Positions 18,058-27,535 are shown, counted from the stretch's first letter. The stretch: 37,544 bases of DNA from Rhodobacterales bacterium 32-66-9 (GCA_002280405.1 NCDY01000041.1:1-37544), one strand, 5' to 3'. Translations and numbers: made by a program. Notes: generated by a model from the letters alone, not told the origin.

Positions 18058-18897
18058 ATGACCCCCGCTGTCGAATTTTCCAACGTCTCCCGCCATTTCG
18101 GCCCCGTGCGCGCCGTCGATGACGTGGACCTGACCATTGCCGAGGGGTCCTTCTTCGCCATGCTCGGCCCCTCCGGGTCGGGCAAGACCACCTGCCTGCG
18201 GCTGATCTCGGGGTTCGAGAAGCCCACCGGCGGCACGATCCGCATCTTCGGCGAGGATGTGTCGGCCACCCCGCCGCATCTGCGCAACGTGAACACGGTC
18301 TTTCAGGACTACGCGCTGTTCCCGCACATGCAACGGGTCGCGCTGGCCCGGGCGCTGGTGAACGAGCCCCGCGTTCTTCTGCTTGACGAACCCCTGGGCG
18401 CGCTGGACCTGAAGCTGCGCGAAGCGATGCAGGACGAACTCAAGGCCTTGCAGAAGCGTCTGGGGCTGACCTTCGTCTTCGTCACCCACGACCAGCACGA
18501 GGCGCTGTCGATGGCCGACAGCCTTGCCGTGTTCAACGAAGGCAGGATCGCCCAGATCGGCACGCCGCAGGACATCTACGACCGCCCCGCCACCCGGTTT
18601 GTCGCCGATTTCGTCGGCTCCTCGAACGTCCTGCCCCCCGACATGACGCGCAGCCTTGGCGGACCCGCGCAATGGGCAAGCCTGCGCCCGGAGGCGACCC
18701 GCCTGGCCGCCACGGGCCCGCTGAGCGGCACGGTCACCGCGCTGCGCTATCTGGGGTCCGGCACCCGCGTGCTGATCGACGCGAACGGCACCGAGATCGC
18801 CGCCATGGTCCCCGCAGGCGAGCCGGTTCCGGCCGAGGGGGCCGTGACCGCCATCGCCTTCGAGCCCTCGGCCCTGCACCTGATGGGGGCCAGTTGA
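18058..18897 (+). CDS. Polyamine-type ABC transporter ATPase lacking the signature segment
   Basis: The nucleotide-binding subunit of the transporter, PotA/YdcT-like, 279 residues instead of the usual ~330-360. Walker A (GPSGSGKTT, 37-45), the Q-loop ([11 protein letters not shown], ending at residue 91), Walker B (LLLDEP with Asp110-Glu111), the D-loop (GALD) and the switch His144 (FVTHDQHEA) are all present, as is the C-terminal TOBE domain. But residue 91 is followed at once by QRVALARAL; the ~50 residues that normally lie between, comprising the helical subdomain and the LSGGQ signature, are absent. The frame is preserved (junction at 18330/18331). Without the signature such a subunit should not hydrolyse ATP normally. 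It could be a recent deletion or an assembly collapse. The ribosome site is poor because the REP pair ends just upstream. Confidence 0.85.
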   Translation: MTPAVEFSNVSRHFGPVRAVDDVDLTIAEGSFFAMLGPSGSGKTTCLRLISGFEKPTGGTIRIFGEDVSATPPHLRNVNTVFQDYALFPHMQRVALARALVNEPRVLLLDEPLGALDLKLREAMQDELKALQKRLGLTFVFVTHDQHEALSMADSLAVFNEGRIAQIGTPQDIYDRPATRFVADFVGSSNVLPPDMTRSLGGPAQWASLRPEATRLAATGPLSGTVTALRYLGSGTRVLIDANGTEIAAMVPAGEPVPAEGAVTAIAFEPSALHLMGAS

Positions 18898-19037
18898 TGC
18901 GCCGAGCCTTTGCACATTTCATGTCCGCAAATATCCCCGCCGGAGGCTCCGCACTCTCCACCCCACGCAATGCCCGGCATGGAAGCGCCCGGAATCTTTG
19001 CTTCAAGATCTTTGCCGGTCGAAGGGCGCGCGGATGA
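18897..19037 (+). CDS. Possible 46-residue small ORF within the ABC operon
   Basis: The ATPase stop and an ATG overlap as TGATG at 18895-18899; that ATG opens a 46-codon frame whose TGA overlaps the ATG of the first permease (ATGA at 19034-19037). The peptide ([17 protein letters not shown]...) resembles nothing known and is basic. It contains a dispersed-repeat segment at 18917-18947. The chain may simply carry ribosomes across an insertion rather than make a useful product. Confidence 0.25.
   Translation: MRRAFAHFMSANIPAGGSALSTPRNARHGSARNLCFKIFAGRRARG
18917..18947. repeat. Dispersed repeat segment, copy 1
   Basis: A 30-base stretch (18918-18947) centred on AAATATCCCCGCCGGAGGC that matches 23 of 30 positions, without gaps, with 31204-31233 in another operon. 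Sequences like this are familiar between genes in Rhodobacteraceae genomes. Confidence 0.5.
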
Positions 19038-19972
19038 CCCGCTCTGCGATCCTGCCCGCCCGTGGCCCCGCCGACCGGCTGACCGCGATCTTCTGGCGGC
19101 ATCCGCGTGTGCTGCTGGCGATCCTCCTCACCCCGCCGCTCGTCTGGCTTGGCGTGGTCTACCTCGGCTCCCTCGCCGCCCTCCTCCTCCAGTCCTTCTA
19201 TTCCATCGACGAATTCTCCGGCGTGGTGAAGGAAGAGTTCACCCTGAAGACCTACGGCGAGCTGCTGCGCCCGTCGAATTTCGACATCCTCGTCCGCACC
19301 GTCAGCATAGCCGCTGCGGTGACGCTGGCCTGCGCCATCCTCGCCTTCCCGGTTGCCTACTACGCCGCACGCTTTGCCAGGGGCCACTGGAAGGCGGCGT
19401 TCTACCTTGGCATCATGCTGCCTTTGTGGTCGAGCTACCTTGTCAAGGTCTATGCCTGGAAGCTGATCCTTGCCAAGGAGGGCATCCTCGGCTGGACCGC
19501 CGAACAGACCTATACCGGCTGGATCATCGACGGTCTCCTCTCGATCCCGGGGCTGGAGGGATCGTCGCTGTCGACTTCCCCCATCGGCACCTTCATGGTC
19601 TTCGTCTACATCTGGCTGCCCTACATGATCCTGCCGATGCAGGCCGCGCTGGAGCGGGTGCCGAATTCCATGCTGGAAGCCTCCGCCGACCTGGGTGCGA
19701 CGCGGGCGCAGACCTTTCGGACGGTGATCCTGCCCCTCGCCTTGCCGGGGGTCGTCGCCGGGTCGATCTTCACCTTCTCGCTGACGCTGGGAGACTACAT
19801 CATTCCCCAGATCATCGGCAATTCCGCGAACTTCATCGGCATGGCGGTCTATCAGCTGCAGGGCACCGCCGGGAACATCCCGCTGGCGGCGGCCTTCGCC
19901 GTGGTGCCGATCGGGATCATGCTGGTCTATCTTGGCCTTGCGCGGCGGATGGGGGCCTTCGATGCTCTCTGA
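19034..19972 (+). CDS. Polyamine-type ABC transporter permease (PotB/YdcU-like)
   Basis: A 312-residue inner-membrane permease with about six hydrophobic segments, the first at [20 protein letters not shown]. The cytoplasmic EAA loop that docks the ATPase reads [20 protein letters not shown], with the conserved Gly seven residues in. Features such as [18 protein letters not shown] and the large loop after the first segment place it with PotB/YdcU. The ATG at 19034 is chosen over an upstream ATG at 18998 from alignment with family N-termini. It overlaps the second permease by 11 bases. Confidence 0.92.
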   Translation: MTRSAILPARGPADRLTAIFWRHPRVLLAILLTPPLVWLGVVYLGSLAALLLQSFYSIDEFSGVVKEEFTLKTYGELLRPSNFDILVRTVSIAAAVTLACAILAFPVAYYAARFARGHWKAAFYLGIMLPLWSSYLVKVYAWKLILAKEGILGWTAEQTYTGWIIDGLLSIPGLEGSSLSTSPIGTFMVFVYIWLPYMILPMQAALERVPNSMLEASADLGATRAQTFRTVILPLALPGVVAGSIFTFSLTLGDYIIPQIIGNSANFIGMAVYQLQGTAGNIPLAAAFAVVPIGIMLVYLGLARRMGAFDAL

Positions 19973-20780
19973 CCGCTCGCCCCTTTCCCTCCGCGCCGCA
20001 GCCATTGGCGGGCTCCTGTTCCTGCACCTGCCGATCCTGCTGATCTTCCTCTATGCCTTCACCACCGAGGAGCGCAGCTTTCAGTTCCCGCCGCCCGGCC
20101 TGACAACGCAGTGGTTCGGCGTGGCCTGGAACGACCGGCCCGACATCTGGCCGCCTCTGTGGCTGTCGTTGAAGGTCGCGACCATTGCCACGGCCATCGC
20201 CCTTGTCCTTGGCACCCTCGCGGCCGCCGCGATGACCCGCAGCGCATTCTTCGGGCGCGACCAGATCAGCCTTCTGATCCTTCTGCCCATCGCGCTGCCC
20301 GGCGTCATCACCGGCATGGCGCTGCGGTCGGCCTTCGGGGTCATGGACATCCCGTTCAGCATCTGGACCATCGTGCTTGGCCATGCCACCTTCTGCATCG
20401 TCATCGTCCACAACAACGCCGTCGCCCGCCTGCGCCGCCTGTCCGGCGGCATCCTGGAGGCCAGCGCCGACCTTGGCGCGAACGCGTTCCAGACCTTCCG
20501 CCACGTCCTTTTGCCGAACATGGGCACCGCTCTTCTGGCCGGCGGGATGCTGGCCTTTGCCCTGTCTTTCGACGAGGTCATCGTCACCATCTTCACCGCC
20601 GGATCCGGCACCGGGTCCAAGACCCTGCCGATCTGGATGCTGGACGAGCTGATCCGCCCGCGACAGCGCCCGGTTACCAATGTCGTCGCCATCCTGGTCT
20701 TCGCGACCACATTCTTCCCCATCCTCGCAGCCTACTACCTGACCCGCGGCGGGTCCGAGACCGCCGGCATGGGCAAATAG
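19962..20780 (+). CDS. Polyamine-type ABC transporter permease (PotC/YdcV-like)
   Basis: A 272-residue inner-membrane permease with about six hydrophobic segments and the EAA loop [20 protein letters not shown]. PotC/YdcV features include [20 protein letters not shown] after the first membrane segment, [15 protein letters not shown] and [11 protein letters not shown]. The ATG at 19962 lies inside the end of the first permease gene, so the two are coupled. Together they would form the heterodimeric channel of the transporter. It ends 11 bases before the dehydrogenase ATG. Confidence 0.92.
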   Translation: MLSDRSPLSLRAAAIGGLLFLHLPILLIFLYAFTTEERSFQFPPPGLTTQWFGVAWNDRPDIWPPLWLSLKVATIATAIALVLGTLAAAAMTRSAFFGRDQISLLILLPIALPGVITGMALRSAFGVMDIPFSIWTIVLGHATFCIVIVHNNAVARLRRLSGGILEASADLGANAFQTFRHVLLPNMGTALLAGGMLAFALSFDEVIVTIFTAGSGTGSKTLPIWMLDELIRPRQRPVTNVVAILVFATTFFPILAAYYLTRGGSETAGMGK

Positions 20781-20791
20781 GGAGATTTCTC

Positions 20792-22234
20792 ATGGACACG
20801 CTGACCAAGATCGACACCGCCCTGCTGATCGGGTCCGGCTTCGAGGCCGGGCAGGAGGCGCGCGAGCCGATCCTGAACCCCCGCACCGGCGGGCTGATCC
20901 TGGAGGTGCCCGAAGCCTCGACCGCCCAGATCGACCGGGCGGTGGCCGCGGCGCGCAAGGCCTTCGAGGGCTGGTCGCGGACAACACCCGCCGAACGCTC
21001 GGCCGCGCTCCTTACCATCGCCGACCGGATCGAGGCCGAGGCGGATGCCTTCGCGGCCCTTGAGGCCTTGAACTGCGGCAAGCCGATCAATGCGGCCCGC
21101 AACGACGAAATGCCGGCGATCGTCGATTGCTTCCGCTACTTCGCGGGCGCGGTGCGCTGCATGACCGGCACAGTGGCGGGCGAGTATCTCAGCGGCCACA
21201 CCTCGATGATCCGCCGCGATCCGGTGGGGGTGGTGGCGAGCATCGCGCCCTGGAACTACCCCCTGATGATGATGGCCTGGAAGCTGGGCCCCGCCATCGG
21301 TGGCGGCAACACGGTGGTGTTCAAGCCCTCGGAACAGACTCCGCTCACCGCGCTGAAGCTGGCGCATATCCTGGCCGATGTCCTGCCGGACGGCGTGGTG
21401 TCGGTCGTGGCGGGGCGCGGCCAGACGGTGGGCAGCTACCTGATCAACCATCCGCAGGTGGACATGATCAGCCTGACCGGGGACGTGGCGACCGGCAAGA
21501 AGATGCTGGATGCCGCCGCCAAGACCGTGAAGCGCACGCATCTGGAACTGGGCGGCAAGGCCCCGGTGATCGTGTTCGACGATGCCGATGTGGGCGCGGT
21601 GGTCGAGGGGCTGCGGGCGTTCTCGTTCTACAACGCCGGTCAGGACTGCACCGCAGCCTGCCGGGTCTATGCCGGGAAGAAGGTCTACGACACGCTTGTC
21701 GCGGATCTCACCTCGGCGGCGTCGTCCATCGTTCTGGGGGCGGAGGACGACGCCACCAATGAAATCGGTCCGCTGATCAGCCAGCGCCAGCGCGACCGGG
21801 TGGCGAGCTTCGTCAACCGCGCGCGGGAGCTGAACCATGTTCAGGTCACGACGGGCGGCGAGGCGATGGACCAGGGCTTCTACTACCGCCCCACCGTCGT
21901 CGCCGGGGCCAAACAGGACGACGAGATCGTCCGGCGGGAGGTCTTCGGGCCGGTCGTGTCGGTCACCCCGTTCAGCGAGGTGGACGACGCGGTCACCTGG
22001 GCCAACGACAGCGACTACGGGCTGGCGAGTTCAGTCTGGACCCGCGACGTGGGCCGCGCGATGGCCACGGCGGCGCGGCTGCGCTACGGCTGCACCTGGA
22101 TCAACACGCATTTCATGCTGACCAACGAGATGCCGCATGGGGGCCTCAAGCAATCCGGCTACGGCAAGGACATGAGCGCCTATGCGCTGGAGGATTACAC
22201 CGTGGTTAGGCATGTGATGGTGAAGCATGGGTGA
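20792..22234 (+). CDS. patD: Aldehyde dehydrogenase, gamma-aminobutyraldehyde type (PatD/YdcW-like)
   Basis: A 480-residue NAD-dependent aldehyde dehydrogenase. The active site is complete: APWNYPL near the cofactor, general base Glu252 in LELGGKAP, nucleophile Cys286 in [11 protein letters not shown], and the C-terminal EVFGPVVSV and [10 protein letters not shown] segments. NAGQDCTAA and the overall length match 4-aminobutyraldehyde dehydrogenase PatD, which oxidises the aldehyde formed from putrescine to GABA. Being last in a polyamine-type transport operon supports this, but betaine-aldehyde or other amino-aldehyde substrates are possible. GGGAG precedes the ATG. Confidence 0.85.
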   Translation: MDTLTKIDTALLIGSGFEAGQEAREPILNPRTGGLILEVPEASTAQIDRAVAAARKAFEGWSRTTPAERSAALLTIADRIEAEADAFAALEALNCGKPINAARNDEMPAIVDCFRYFAGAVRCMTGTVAGEYLSGHTSMIRRDPVGVVASIAPWNYPLMMMAWKLGPAIGGGNTVVFKPSEQTPLTALKLAHILADVLPDGVVSVVAGRGQTVGSYLINHPQVDMISLTGDVATGKKMLDAAAKTVKRTHLELGGKAPVIVFDDADVGAVVEGLRAFSFYNAGQDCTAACRVYAGKKVYDTLVADLTSAASSIVLGAEDDATNEIGPLISQRQRDRVASFVNRARELNHVQVTTGGEAMDQGFYYRPTVVAGAKQDDEIVRREVFGPVVSVTPFSEVDDAVTWANDSDYGLASSVWTRDVGRAMATAARLRYGCTWINTHFMLTNEMPHGGLKQSGYGKDMSAYALEDYTVVRHVMVKHG

Positions 22235-22270
22235 GGGGGAAGCGCCACTGCTTGGGCGCTGCAGATAGGC

Positions 22271-22288
22271 CGTAGTTGCGGCACTACG
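22271..22288. repeat. Short inverted repeat
   Basis: CGTAGT, six loop bases, ACTACG. The first of four hairpins after patD. Confidence 0.5.
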
Positions 22289-22301
22289 ATGTCGCACCCT
22301 T

Positions 22302-22329
22302 GCCCGATTTGTCCCGCGACAAATCGGGC
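22302..22329. repeat. Perfect 12-bp inverted repeat
   Basis: GCCCGATTTGTC, four-base loop, GACAAATCGGGC. A very stable hairpin without a T tract on either side, so not a standard terminator by itself. Confidence 0.75.
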
Positions 22330-22356
22330 CGCGCCTGCCTGCCCCTGGCAGGCGCG
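22330..22356. repeat. Perfect 10-bp inverted repeat
   Basis: CGCGCCTGCC, seven-base loop, GGCAGGCGCG, directly abutting the previous hairpin. Confidence 0.7.
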
Positions 22357-22447
22357 TTACCGCGCCCGCCCAGGCAGCCGCGCCCCGATTTTCAAATGCC
22401 AGGACCTGCACAACACCCCTTGGCCTGCGGCTTGCGCCTTCGGCCAA

Positions 22448-22490
22448 CTGCCCGGGTGACTGTCCACCGGACAGTCACCTTTTCGGGCAG
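22448..22490 (+). terminator. Nested hairpin, probable terminator of the ABC/patD operon
   Basis: An 11-bp perfect stem GGTGACTGTCC / GGACAGTCACC (22455-22465 and 22469-22479) is followed by TTTT on the plus strand, and the whole is framed by CTGCCCG (22448) and CGGGCAG (22484), an outer complementary pair that would compete with the T tract. It is over 200 bases after the patD stop. Confidence 0.6.
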
Positions 22491-22548
22491 GCGCTCCATC
22501 TTGACGGCCGGAGCTTGCTTGACGGAAGGTGCTTGAGCGGACGCACCG

Positions 22549-22857
22549 TCAAAACCGCTCCGCCCGCAACACCTCCGCGTCCGTCACCCCGATCACGCCG
22601 ATATGCCGCTCCACCACCGCGTAAGCCGCTTCCAGCAGAGCATCCAGCCGCTCGGGCCGGATCAGGCACACCACGGCGACCATGCCGCTGCGGCCGACCT
22701 GACCCTCGCGGGTCCAGCGGCCGGACCGGCCCGAGCCGCCGAGGACCGGCAGCACGGTGAACCCCGTCACCCCCGCCTTCTCCAGCGCCTGGGTCAGGCG
22801 GCCCTCCATCGGGGCCTCGATGATGATTTCCACCCGTTTTGCCTTGTGCGTCTGCAT
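22549..22857 (-). CDS. sbtB: SbtB-like PII-family protein
   Basis: A 102-residue PII-fold protein. Family features are the opening beta strand KRVEIIIEAPMEGRL, the T-loop region VLPVLGGSGRSGRW, and the second half MVAVVCLIRPERLDALLEAAYAVVERHIGVIGVTDAEVL. In cyanobacteria SbtB binds adenine nucleotides and second messengers and closes the SbtA bicarbonate transporter. Here it follows sbtA after a single base on the same strand, which supports the same partnership. The C-terminal disulfide R-loop with two cysteines seen in cyanobacterial SbtB is missing; the chain ends in LRAERF. Confidence 0.8.
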   Translation of the reverse strand: MQTHKAKRVEIIIEAPMEGRLTQALEKAGVTGFTVLPVLGGSGRSGRWTREGQVGRSGMVAVVCLIRPERLDALLEAAYAVVERHIGVIGVTDAEVLRAERF

Positions 22858-22858
22858 G

Positions 22859-23836
22859 TCAGCCCCCCACCGCCTGCGCCACGGCCACCCATGCCGGAAT
22901 ACCGATCACCAGATTGAACGGGAACGTCACCCCCAGGGACAGCGTCAGATAGATCGACGGGTTCGCATCCGGCAAGGCCACCCGCATCGCCGCAGGCACG
23001 GCGATATAGCTCGCCGACCCCGCCAGCACCATCATCAGCGCGACGCCCCCGGTCGAGAGCCCCAGAAGGAGCCCCGCTGCAAGACCAAAGCCCGCCCCCA
23101 CCACAGGCATCACCAGACCAAAGGCCAGGACTCCAGCCGTCAGCACACCCTTCGCGTTCCGCATCCCCCGCCCCGCGACCAGCCCCATGTCCAGAAGGAA
23201 CAGGCACAAGACCCCCTGGAACGGGGCGACGATGAAGGCCTCGATCCGCTGCATCCCCGGATCGCCCGTGACCATCCCGATCAGGAACGACCCGACCAGC
23301 AGGACGATGGAGCCGTTGAGCAGGATCTCGCGCCAGAGGTCGGCGTCCATCTTCTCGGCCCGCCCCCCCGAGCGTGTGGCCAGATAGAGCGCCGAGATGA
23401 TCGCCGGGGCCTCCATCGCCGCGGCGACGGCGACCATGTAGCCCTCGGCCACCAGCCCCGCGCCCTGCACGACCGACGAGCCGGTGACGAAGGTCACGAT
23501 CGAGATCGACCCGTAGTGCGCCGCCACCGCCGCCGCATCGGTCGCCGACAGCCGGGTCATCGCCTTCAACAGCGCGAAAGCCACGAAGGGGATGACGAAG
23601 GACAGCACGACCCCCGCCGCCAGCGCCGCGATCAGCCGCGCGTCCAGCCCGTTGTCGGCGACCGCGACGCCGCCCTTGAAGCCGATGGCGAAGAGAAGGT
23701 AGATCGACATCCCCTTCGCCACCGCCTCGGGGATCGTCAACTCGCTGCGCGCCAGAGCCGCAGAGAGGCCCAGCGCGAAGGCAAGGATCATCGGCGTCAG
23801 AAGGTTGGCGCTTGCCAGCTCCAGCACGTCCTGCAT
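22859..23836 (-). CDS. sbtA: SbtA-like sodium-dependent bicarbonate transporter
   Basis: A 325-residue inner-membrane protein of the SbtA/DUF897 family with about ten hydrophobic segments. Recognised stretches are LTPMILAFALGLSAALARSEL, IYLLFAIGFKGGVAVA, the substrate-site-like AHYGSISIVTFVTG, EAPAIISALYLA and, in the second half of the inverted-repeat fold, LMMVLAGSASYIAVPAAMRVALPDANPSIYLTLSLGVTFPFN. In cyanobacteria SbtA imports bicarbonate with sodium. In a proteobacterium it may feed carboxylases or balance bicarbonate. It is transcribed divergently from mutL. Confidence 0.88.
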   Translation of the reverse strand: MQDVLELASANLLTPMILAFALGLSAALARSELTIPEAVAKGMSIYLLFAIGFKGGVAVADNGLDARLIAALAAGVVLSFVIPFVAFALLKAMTRLSATDAAAVAAHYGSISIVTFVTGSSVVQGAGLVAEGYMVAVAAAMEAPAIISALYLATRSGGRAEKMDADLWREILLNGSIVLLVGSFLIGMVTGDPGMQRIEAFIVAPFQGVLCLFLLDMGLVAGRGMRNAKGVLTAGVLAFGLVMPVVGAGFGLAAGLLLGLSTGGVALMMVLAGSASYIAVPAAMRVALPDANPSIYLTLSLGVTFPFNLVIGIPAWVAVAQAVGG

Positions 23837-23949
23837 GTCTGTCCCCCGTTTTCTTCCGGTATGCCACCCCCGGCAAAATGCGCAAGCCTTGCGATCACTG
23901 TCCTGTTTTGTTCTTCCCCGACTCAGGCGCCCCTGCTACAGATGGGGGC

Positions 23950-25765
23950 ATGACCCTTCATACCCCCAAGATAACGGGCGCTTCGGGCCGCCCGGTGATC
24001 CGGCAACTGGACGAGGCCGCGATCAACCGCATCGCGGCGGGTGAGGTCGTGGAACGTCCCGCCAGCGCCGTGAAGGAGCTGGTGGAAAACGCGCTGGACG
24101 CGGGTGCCGCCCGCATCACGGTGGATATCGCCGATGGCGGCAAGACCCTGATCCGGGTCACCGATGATGGCTGCGGCATGACGGCCGAGGATCTGCCGCT
24201 GGCCCTGTCGCGCCATGCGACATCGAAGATCGACGGCTCGGACCTTCTGGACATCCGCAGCTTCGGCTTCCGCGGTGAGGCTTTGCCAAGCCTCGGCGCG
24301 GTGGGTCGCCTGACCATCATCTCGCGCGCGGGCGGGGGGGCGGCACAGATCGCCTGCGAAGGCAGCCGCATGTCCCCGGTAAAGCCCGCAGCCCTGACCC
24401 GGGGCACGGTGGTTGAACTCCGCGACCTGTTCTTCGCCACGCCTGCCCGGCTGAAATTCCTCCGCTCCGACCGGGCCGAGTTGCAGGCGGTTACCGAGGT
24501 CGTCCGCCGCCTTGCCATGGCCGAGCCGCAGACAGGCTTCACCCTGCGCGACGTCAGCGGAGGCGAGGCGCGCAGCCTGTTCCGCGCCGACCCGGCCAGT
24601 GGCGATCTTTTCGACGCCCTGCATTCCCGGCTGACCTCGGTGCTTGGCCGCGACTTCACCGACAACGCGCTCAAGATCGACGCCGAGCGCGACGGGTTGC
24701 GCCTGCAAGGCTATGCGGCCCTGCCGACCTACTCCCGAGGCTCCTCCGCCCAGCAATACCTTTTCGTCAATGGCCGTCCGGTGCTGGACCGGATGCTGTA
24801 TGGTGCCCTCCGCGCCGCCTATTTCGACGTGTTGTCCCGCGACCGCCACCCCGCCGCAGTCTTGAACCTGATCGCCGATCCGCAGCGGGTGGATGTGAAC
24901 GTGCATCCGGCGAAGGCCGAGGTGCGCTTTCGCGAACCCGACGCCGCCCGCAGCCTGATCATCACCGCGCTGAAGTCGGCGCTGACCGGGGCGGGGCACC
25001 GCGCTTCGTCCACCGTGGGGGCGGCCACCTTGCAGGCGTTCCGTCCGGTGTATCAGATGGATCGCCCCAGCCAGCAAAGCCTGTCCCGCGCCTTCGCCTT
25101 CCAGTCCCCGGGCTTTGCCGAGACCCTCCAGGCCCCCGCTTTCGCGCCGCCCGGCGAGGAGAAGGCGCAGCCGCACGACGCGCATTTCGGGGAGCATCCG
25201 CTTGGCGCCGCCCGCGCGCAACTGCATGAAAACTGGATCGTCGCCCAGACCGCCACGGGCATCGTCATCGTCGACCAGCATGCCGCGCATGAGCGGCTGG
25301 TCTACGAGCGCCTGAAACGCCAGCACGCCGAAACCGGCATCCGCGCCCAGGCCCTGCTGATCCCCGAAATCGTTGACCTCTCCCCCACCGATGCCGCCCG
25401 CCTGTCGGACGCCGCGCCCGAGTTGGCAAAGGTCGGGCTGGTGCTGGAGCCCTTCGGCGGCAGCGCCATCGCCATCCGCGAAACCCCCGCCGTTCTGGGC
25501 GAGGTCAACGGCGCGGCCCTCCTTCGCGACATCCTCGACGAACTTGCCGATCAGGGCGACAGCCAGCTTGTCCGGGCGAAGATCGACGCGATCCTTTCCC
25601 GAATGGCCTGCCACGGCTCGGTCAGACCAGTTGCGCCCCGAAGAAATGAACGCCCTTCTGCGCGAGATGGAGGCGACGCCCCTTTCCGGCCAGTGCAACC
25701 ACGGGCGGCCCACCTACGTTGAACTGTCCCTGCATGACATCGAACGGCTGTTCGGGCGGCGATGA
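23950..25765 (+). pseudogene. mutL: DNA mismatch repair protein MutL, frameshifted near the 3' end
   Basis: MutL couples MutS recognition to strand incision. The N-terminal GHKL ATPase is intact: AINRIAAGEVVERPASAVKE, ELVENALDAGA, DDGCGM, SFGFRGEAL and GTVVELRDLFFATPARLKF. The C-terminal dimerisation/endonuclease domain keeps DQHAAHERLVYE (from Asp442) and ACHGSVR, but just after this (25624-25628) the frame is lost and unrelated residues run to a stop at 25722. The correct ending, [14 protein letters not shown]...[13 protein letters not shown]...ERLFGRR, continues in the next frame to 25765. Comparison with family members implies about 8 bases missing where AGR normally lies; restoring them gives 607 residues. 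The true stop forms an ATGA overlap with rmuC. A sequencing or assembly error cannot be excluded. Confidence 0.85.
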
Positions 25766-26916
25766 TCACCTTGTTCGGCCAGACCTATGCCTGGAACGAC
25801 CCCGAGGTGCTGGTCCTTGGGGGCCTCGTCACTGTGCTCCTCGGCTTTCTTGTCCTGATCCTGCGCAGTGTCAGCCGCTCGGCCACTGCCGCCGAGCCCC
25901 TGATGCGCGAAATCGGCTGGCTTTCCAGTCGCTTGCAGCAGTTGGGCGACGGACAGGAACGGCTGGCCGGGGGGCTGCATCATGTGTCCGAGGCGCAGGC
26001 GGTCAGCCAGACCGCGATGCTGCAGGTGATGGAACAGCGGCTTGCCGAAGTGCAGCGCCAGATGACCGAGGCGCTGCATGGCACCTCGACCCGCACGGCG
26101 CGGTCGCTGGGGGAACTCCAGACCCGGCTGGAAACCATCGACAAGGCGCAGGCGAATATCGAGAAACTCTCGGGCAACGTGCTGTCGCTGCAGGACATCC
26201 TGTCGAACAAGCAGACGCGCGGGGCCTTCGGCGAAATCCAGCTGCATGACATCGTGCAGAAGGCCCTGCCCGCCGATGCCTACACGATGCAGGCGACCCT
26301 ATCGAACGGCAAGCGCGCCGACTGCCTGATCCACCTGCCGAACCCCCCCGGCCCCATCGTCATCGACGCCAAGTTTCCGCTGGAGGCCTATGAGGCGATC
26401 CGCCGCGCCGACACCCCCCGGCTGGTGCAAGAGGCGGCGCAGGCGATGCGCACCGCCGTCCGCGCCCATATCCGCGCCATTGCGGAAAGATACATCCTCG
26501 AAGGCGAAACCGCCGACGGCGCGCTGATGTTCCTGCCGTCGGAAGCCGTCTACGCCGAGTTGCACGCCAACTTCCCCGACCTCGTCCGCGAGGGCTTTGC
26601 CGTGAAGGTCTGGATCGTGTCGCCCACCACCTGCATGGCGACGCTGAACACGATGCGCGCGGTCCTGAAGGACGCCCGCATGCGCGAACAGGCCGGCGCG
26701 ATCCGCAAGGAACTGGCGCTGCTTTACGGCGATGTGGAACGGCTGGGTGTGCGCGTGGAAAGCCTGGACCGCCACTTCGGGCAAGCGGCGAAGGATATCG
26801 AGGACATCAAGATCTCGTCCGAAAAAGCCGGCAAGCGCGCCCGGCGGCTGGACAATTTCGACTTCGAGGAGCTGGCCCCGGACAATCCGGTCAAGGTGAT
26901 CGGGGCGGCGGAATGA
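25762..26916 (+). CDS. rmuC: RmuC-family DNA recombination protein
   Basis: A 384-residue RmuC homologue, a family linked to limiting inversions at short inverted repeats and containing a predicted nuclease domain. There is an N-terminal membrane segment ([20 protein letters not shown]), a coiled-coil stretch (about 60-140), then the RmuC core: [56 protein letters not shown] and [24 protein letters not shown]. The start overlaps the restored mutL stop, suggesting both repair genes are co-translated. Confidence 0.93.
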   Translation: MITLFGQTYAWNDPEVLVLGGLVTVLLGFLVLILRSVSRSATAAEPLMREIGWLSSRLQQLGDGQERLAGGLHHVSEAQAVSQTAMLQVMEQRLAEVQRQMTEALHGTSTRTARSLGELQTRLETIDKAQANIEKLSGNVLSLQDILSNKQTRGAFGEIQLHDIVQKALPADAYTMQATLSNGKRADCLIHLPNPPGPIVIDAKFPLEAYEAIRRADTPRLVQEAAQAMRTAVRAHIRAIAERYILEGETADGALMFLPSEAVYAELHANFPDLVREGFAVKVWIVSPTTCMATLNTMRAVLKDARMREQAGAIRKELALLYGDVERLGVRVESLDRHFGQAAKDIEDIKISSEKAGKRARRLDNFDFEELAPDNPVKVIGAAE

Positions 26917-27440
26917 TCCACCTCACCCCCGCCGACTACAGCCGCCAGCCCTGGAAGAACGGGCGAGGGCTTACGACCGAGCTTTGGCGGCTGGACCGCG
27001 ATGGGCAGCTTCTGGTGCGGCTCTCGCGTGCGGCGGTGATGGAGGATGGGCCGTTCTCGATCTTTCCGGGGATCGAGCGGAACCTGACGGTCCTTTCTGG
27101 CCCGGGTTTCCGGCTGACCGGAGACGGGCTGGACCTGCGCTGCGAGCCGCTGGTCCCCGTGGCTTTCCCCGGCGATGTCCTGGTCACGGCGAGCGCGACA
27201 AACGGCCGACACAGCGAGGATTTCAACGTGATGACCGCGCGGACCCTGCCCTGTCCGCAGGTGCGCGTCGTGCGGGACGAGACAGTGGCTGAGGGCGGTC
27301 GTCTGGCGCTTTACGCCGTTGGCGCGTGCCGGATCGACGGCACCGATGTCGCGCCGGGCGACCTGGTTCTGAGCGAAGGCCCCGCGCGGCTGCAAGGCGA
27401 TGGGGCTGTCATCGCGGTCCGCCTGCGCGGACTTGACTAG
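26913..27440 (+). CDS. HutD/Ves family protein
   Basis: A 175-residue bicupin of the HutD/Ves family. Recognised features are the N-terminal PWKNGRGLTTELWR, then SRAAVMEDGPFSIFPGIERNLTVLSG, and SEDFNVMTAR in the second half. HutD occurs with histidine-use (hut) genes and may act as a sensor or regulator, but no other hut gene is nearby. It overlaps rmuC by ATGA and ends exactly where a perfect hairpin begins. Confidence 0.87.
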   Translation: MIHLTPADYSRQPWKNGRGLTTELWRLDRDGQLLVRLSRAAVMEDGPFSIFPGIERNLTVLSGPGFRLTGDGLDLRCEPLVPVAFPGDVLVTASATNGRHSEDFNVMTARTLPCPQVRVVRDETVAEGGRLALYAVGACRIDGTDVAPGDLVLSEGPARLQGDGAVIAVRLRGLD

Positions 27441-27535
27441 ATCGGGATGATGTTTGCTGGAAACATCATCCCGATCTCGATTGTTAATGGTCGCGTGAGT
27501 GACGCGGAAAACCGGATTCCAATTTTCTTCATCCC
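27440..27535. repeat. Extragenic hairpin and degenerate alphaproteobacterial repeat
   Basis: A perfect 16-bp stem, GATCGGGATGATGTTT (27440-27455) and its complement (27461-27476), with a 5-base loop, starts on the last base of the hutD stop codon. It is followed by GGAAAACCGGATTCC and TTTTCTTCATCCCGC (about 27507-27539). The last part resembles the GGAAAACCGG...CACTTTTC extragenic repeats widespread in alphaproteobacteria. There is no T tract on either strand. Confidence 0.55.

Larger units (their letters stand above)
22235..22548. other. Intergenic stretch packed with hairpins
   Basis: No gene is supported. The stretch lies between two convergent operons (patD and sbtB) and contains at least four separate inverted repeats, listed individually, the last followed by a T tract. 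The remainder is GC-rich with fragments such as TTGCGCCTTCGGCCAAC typical of extragenic DNA. Confidence 0.6.
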
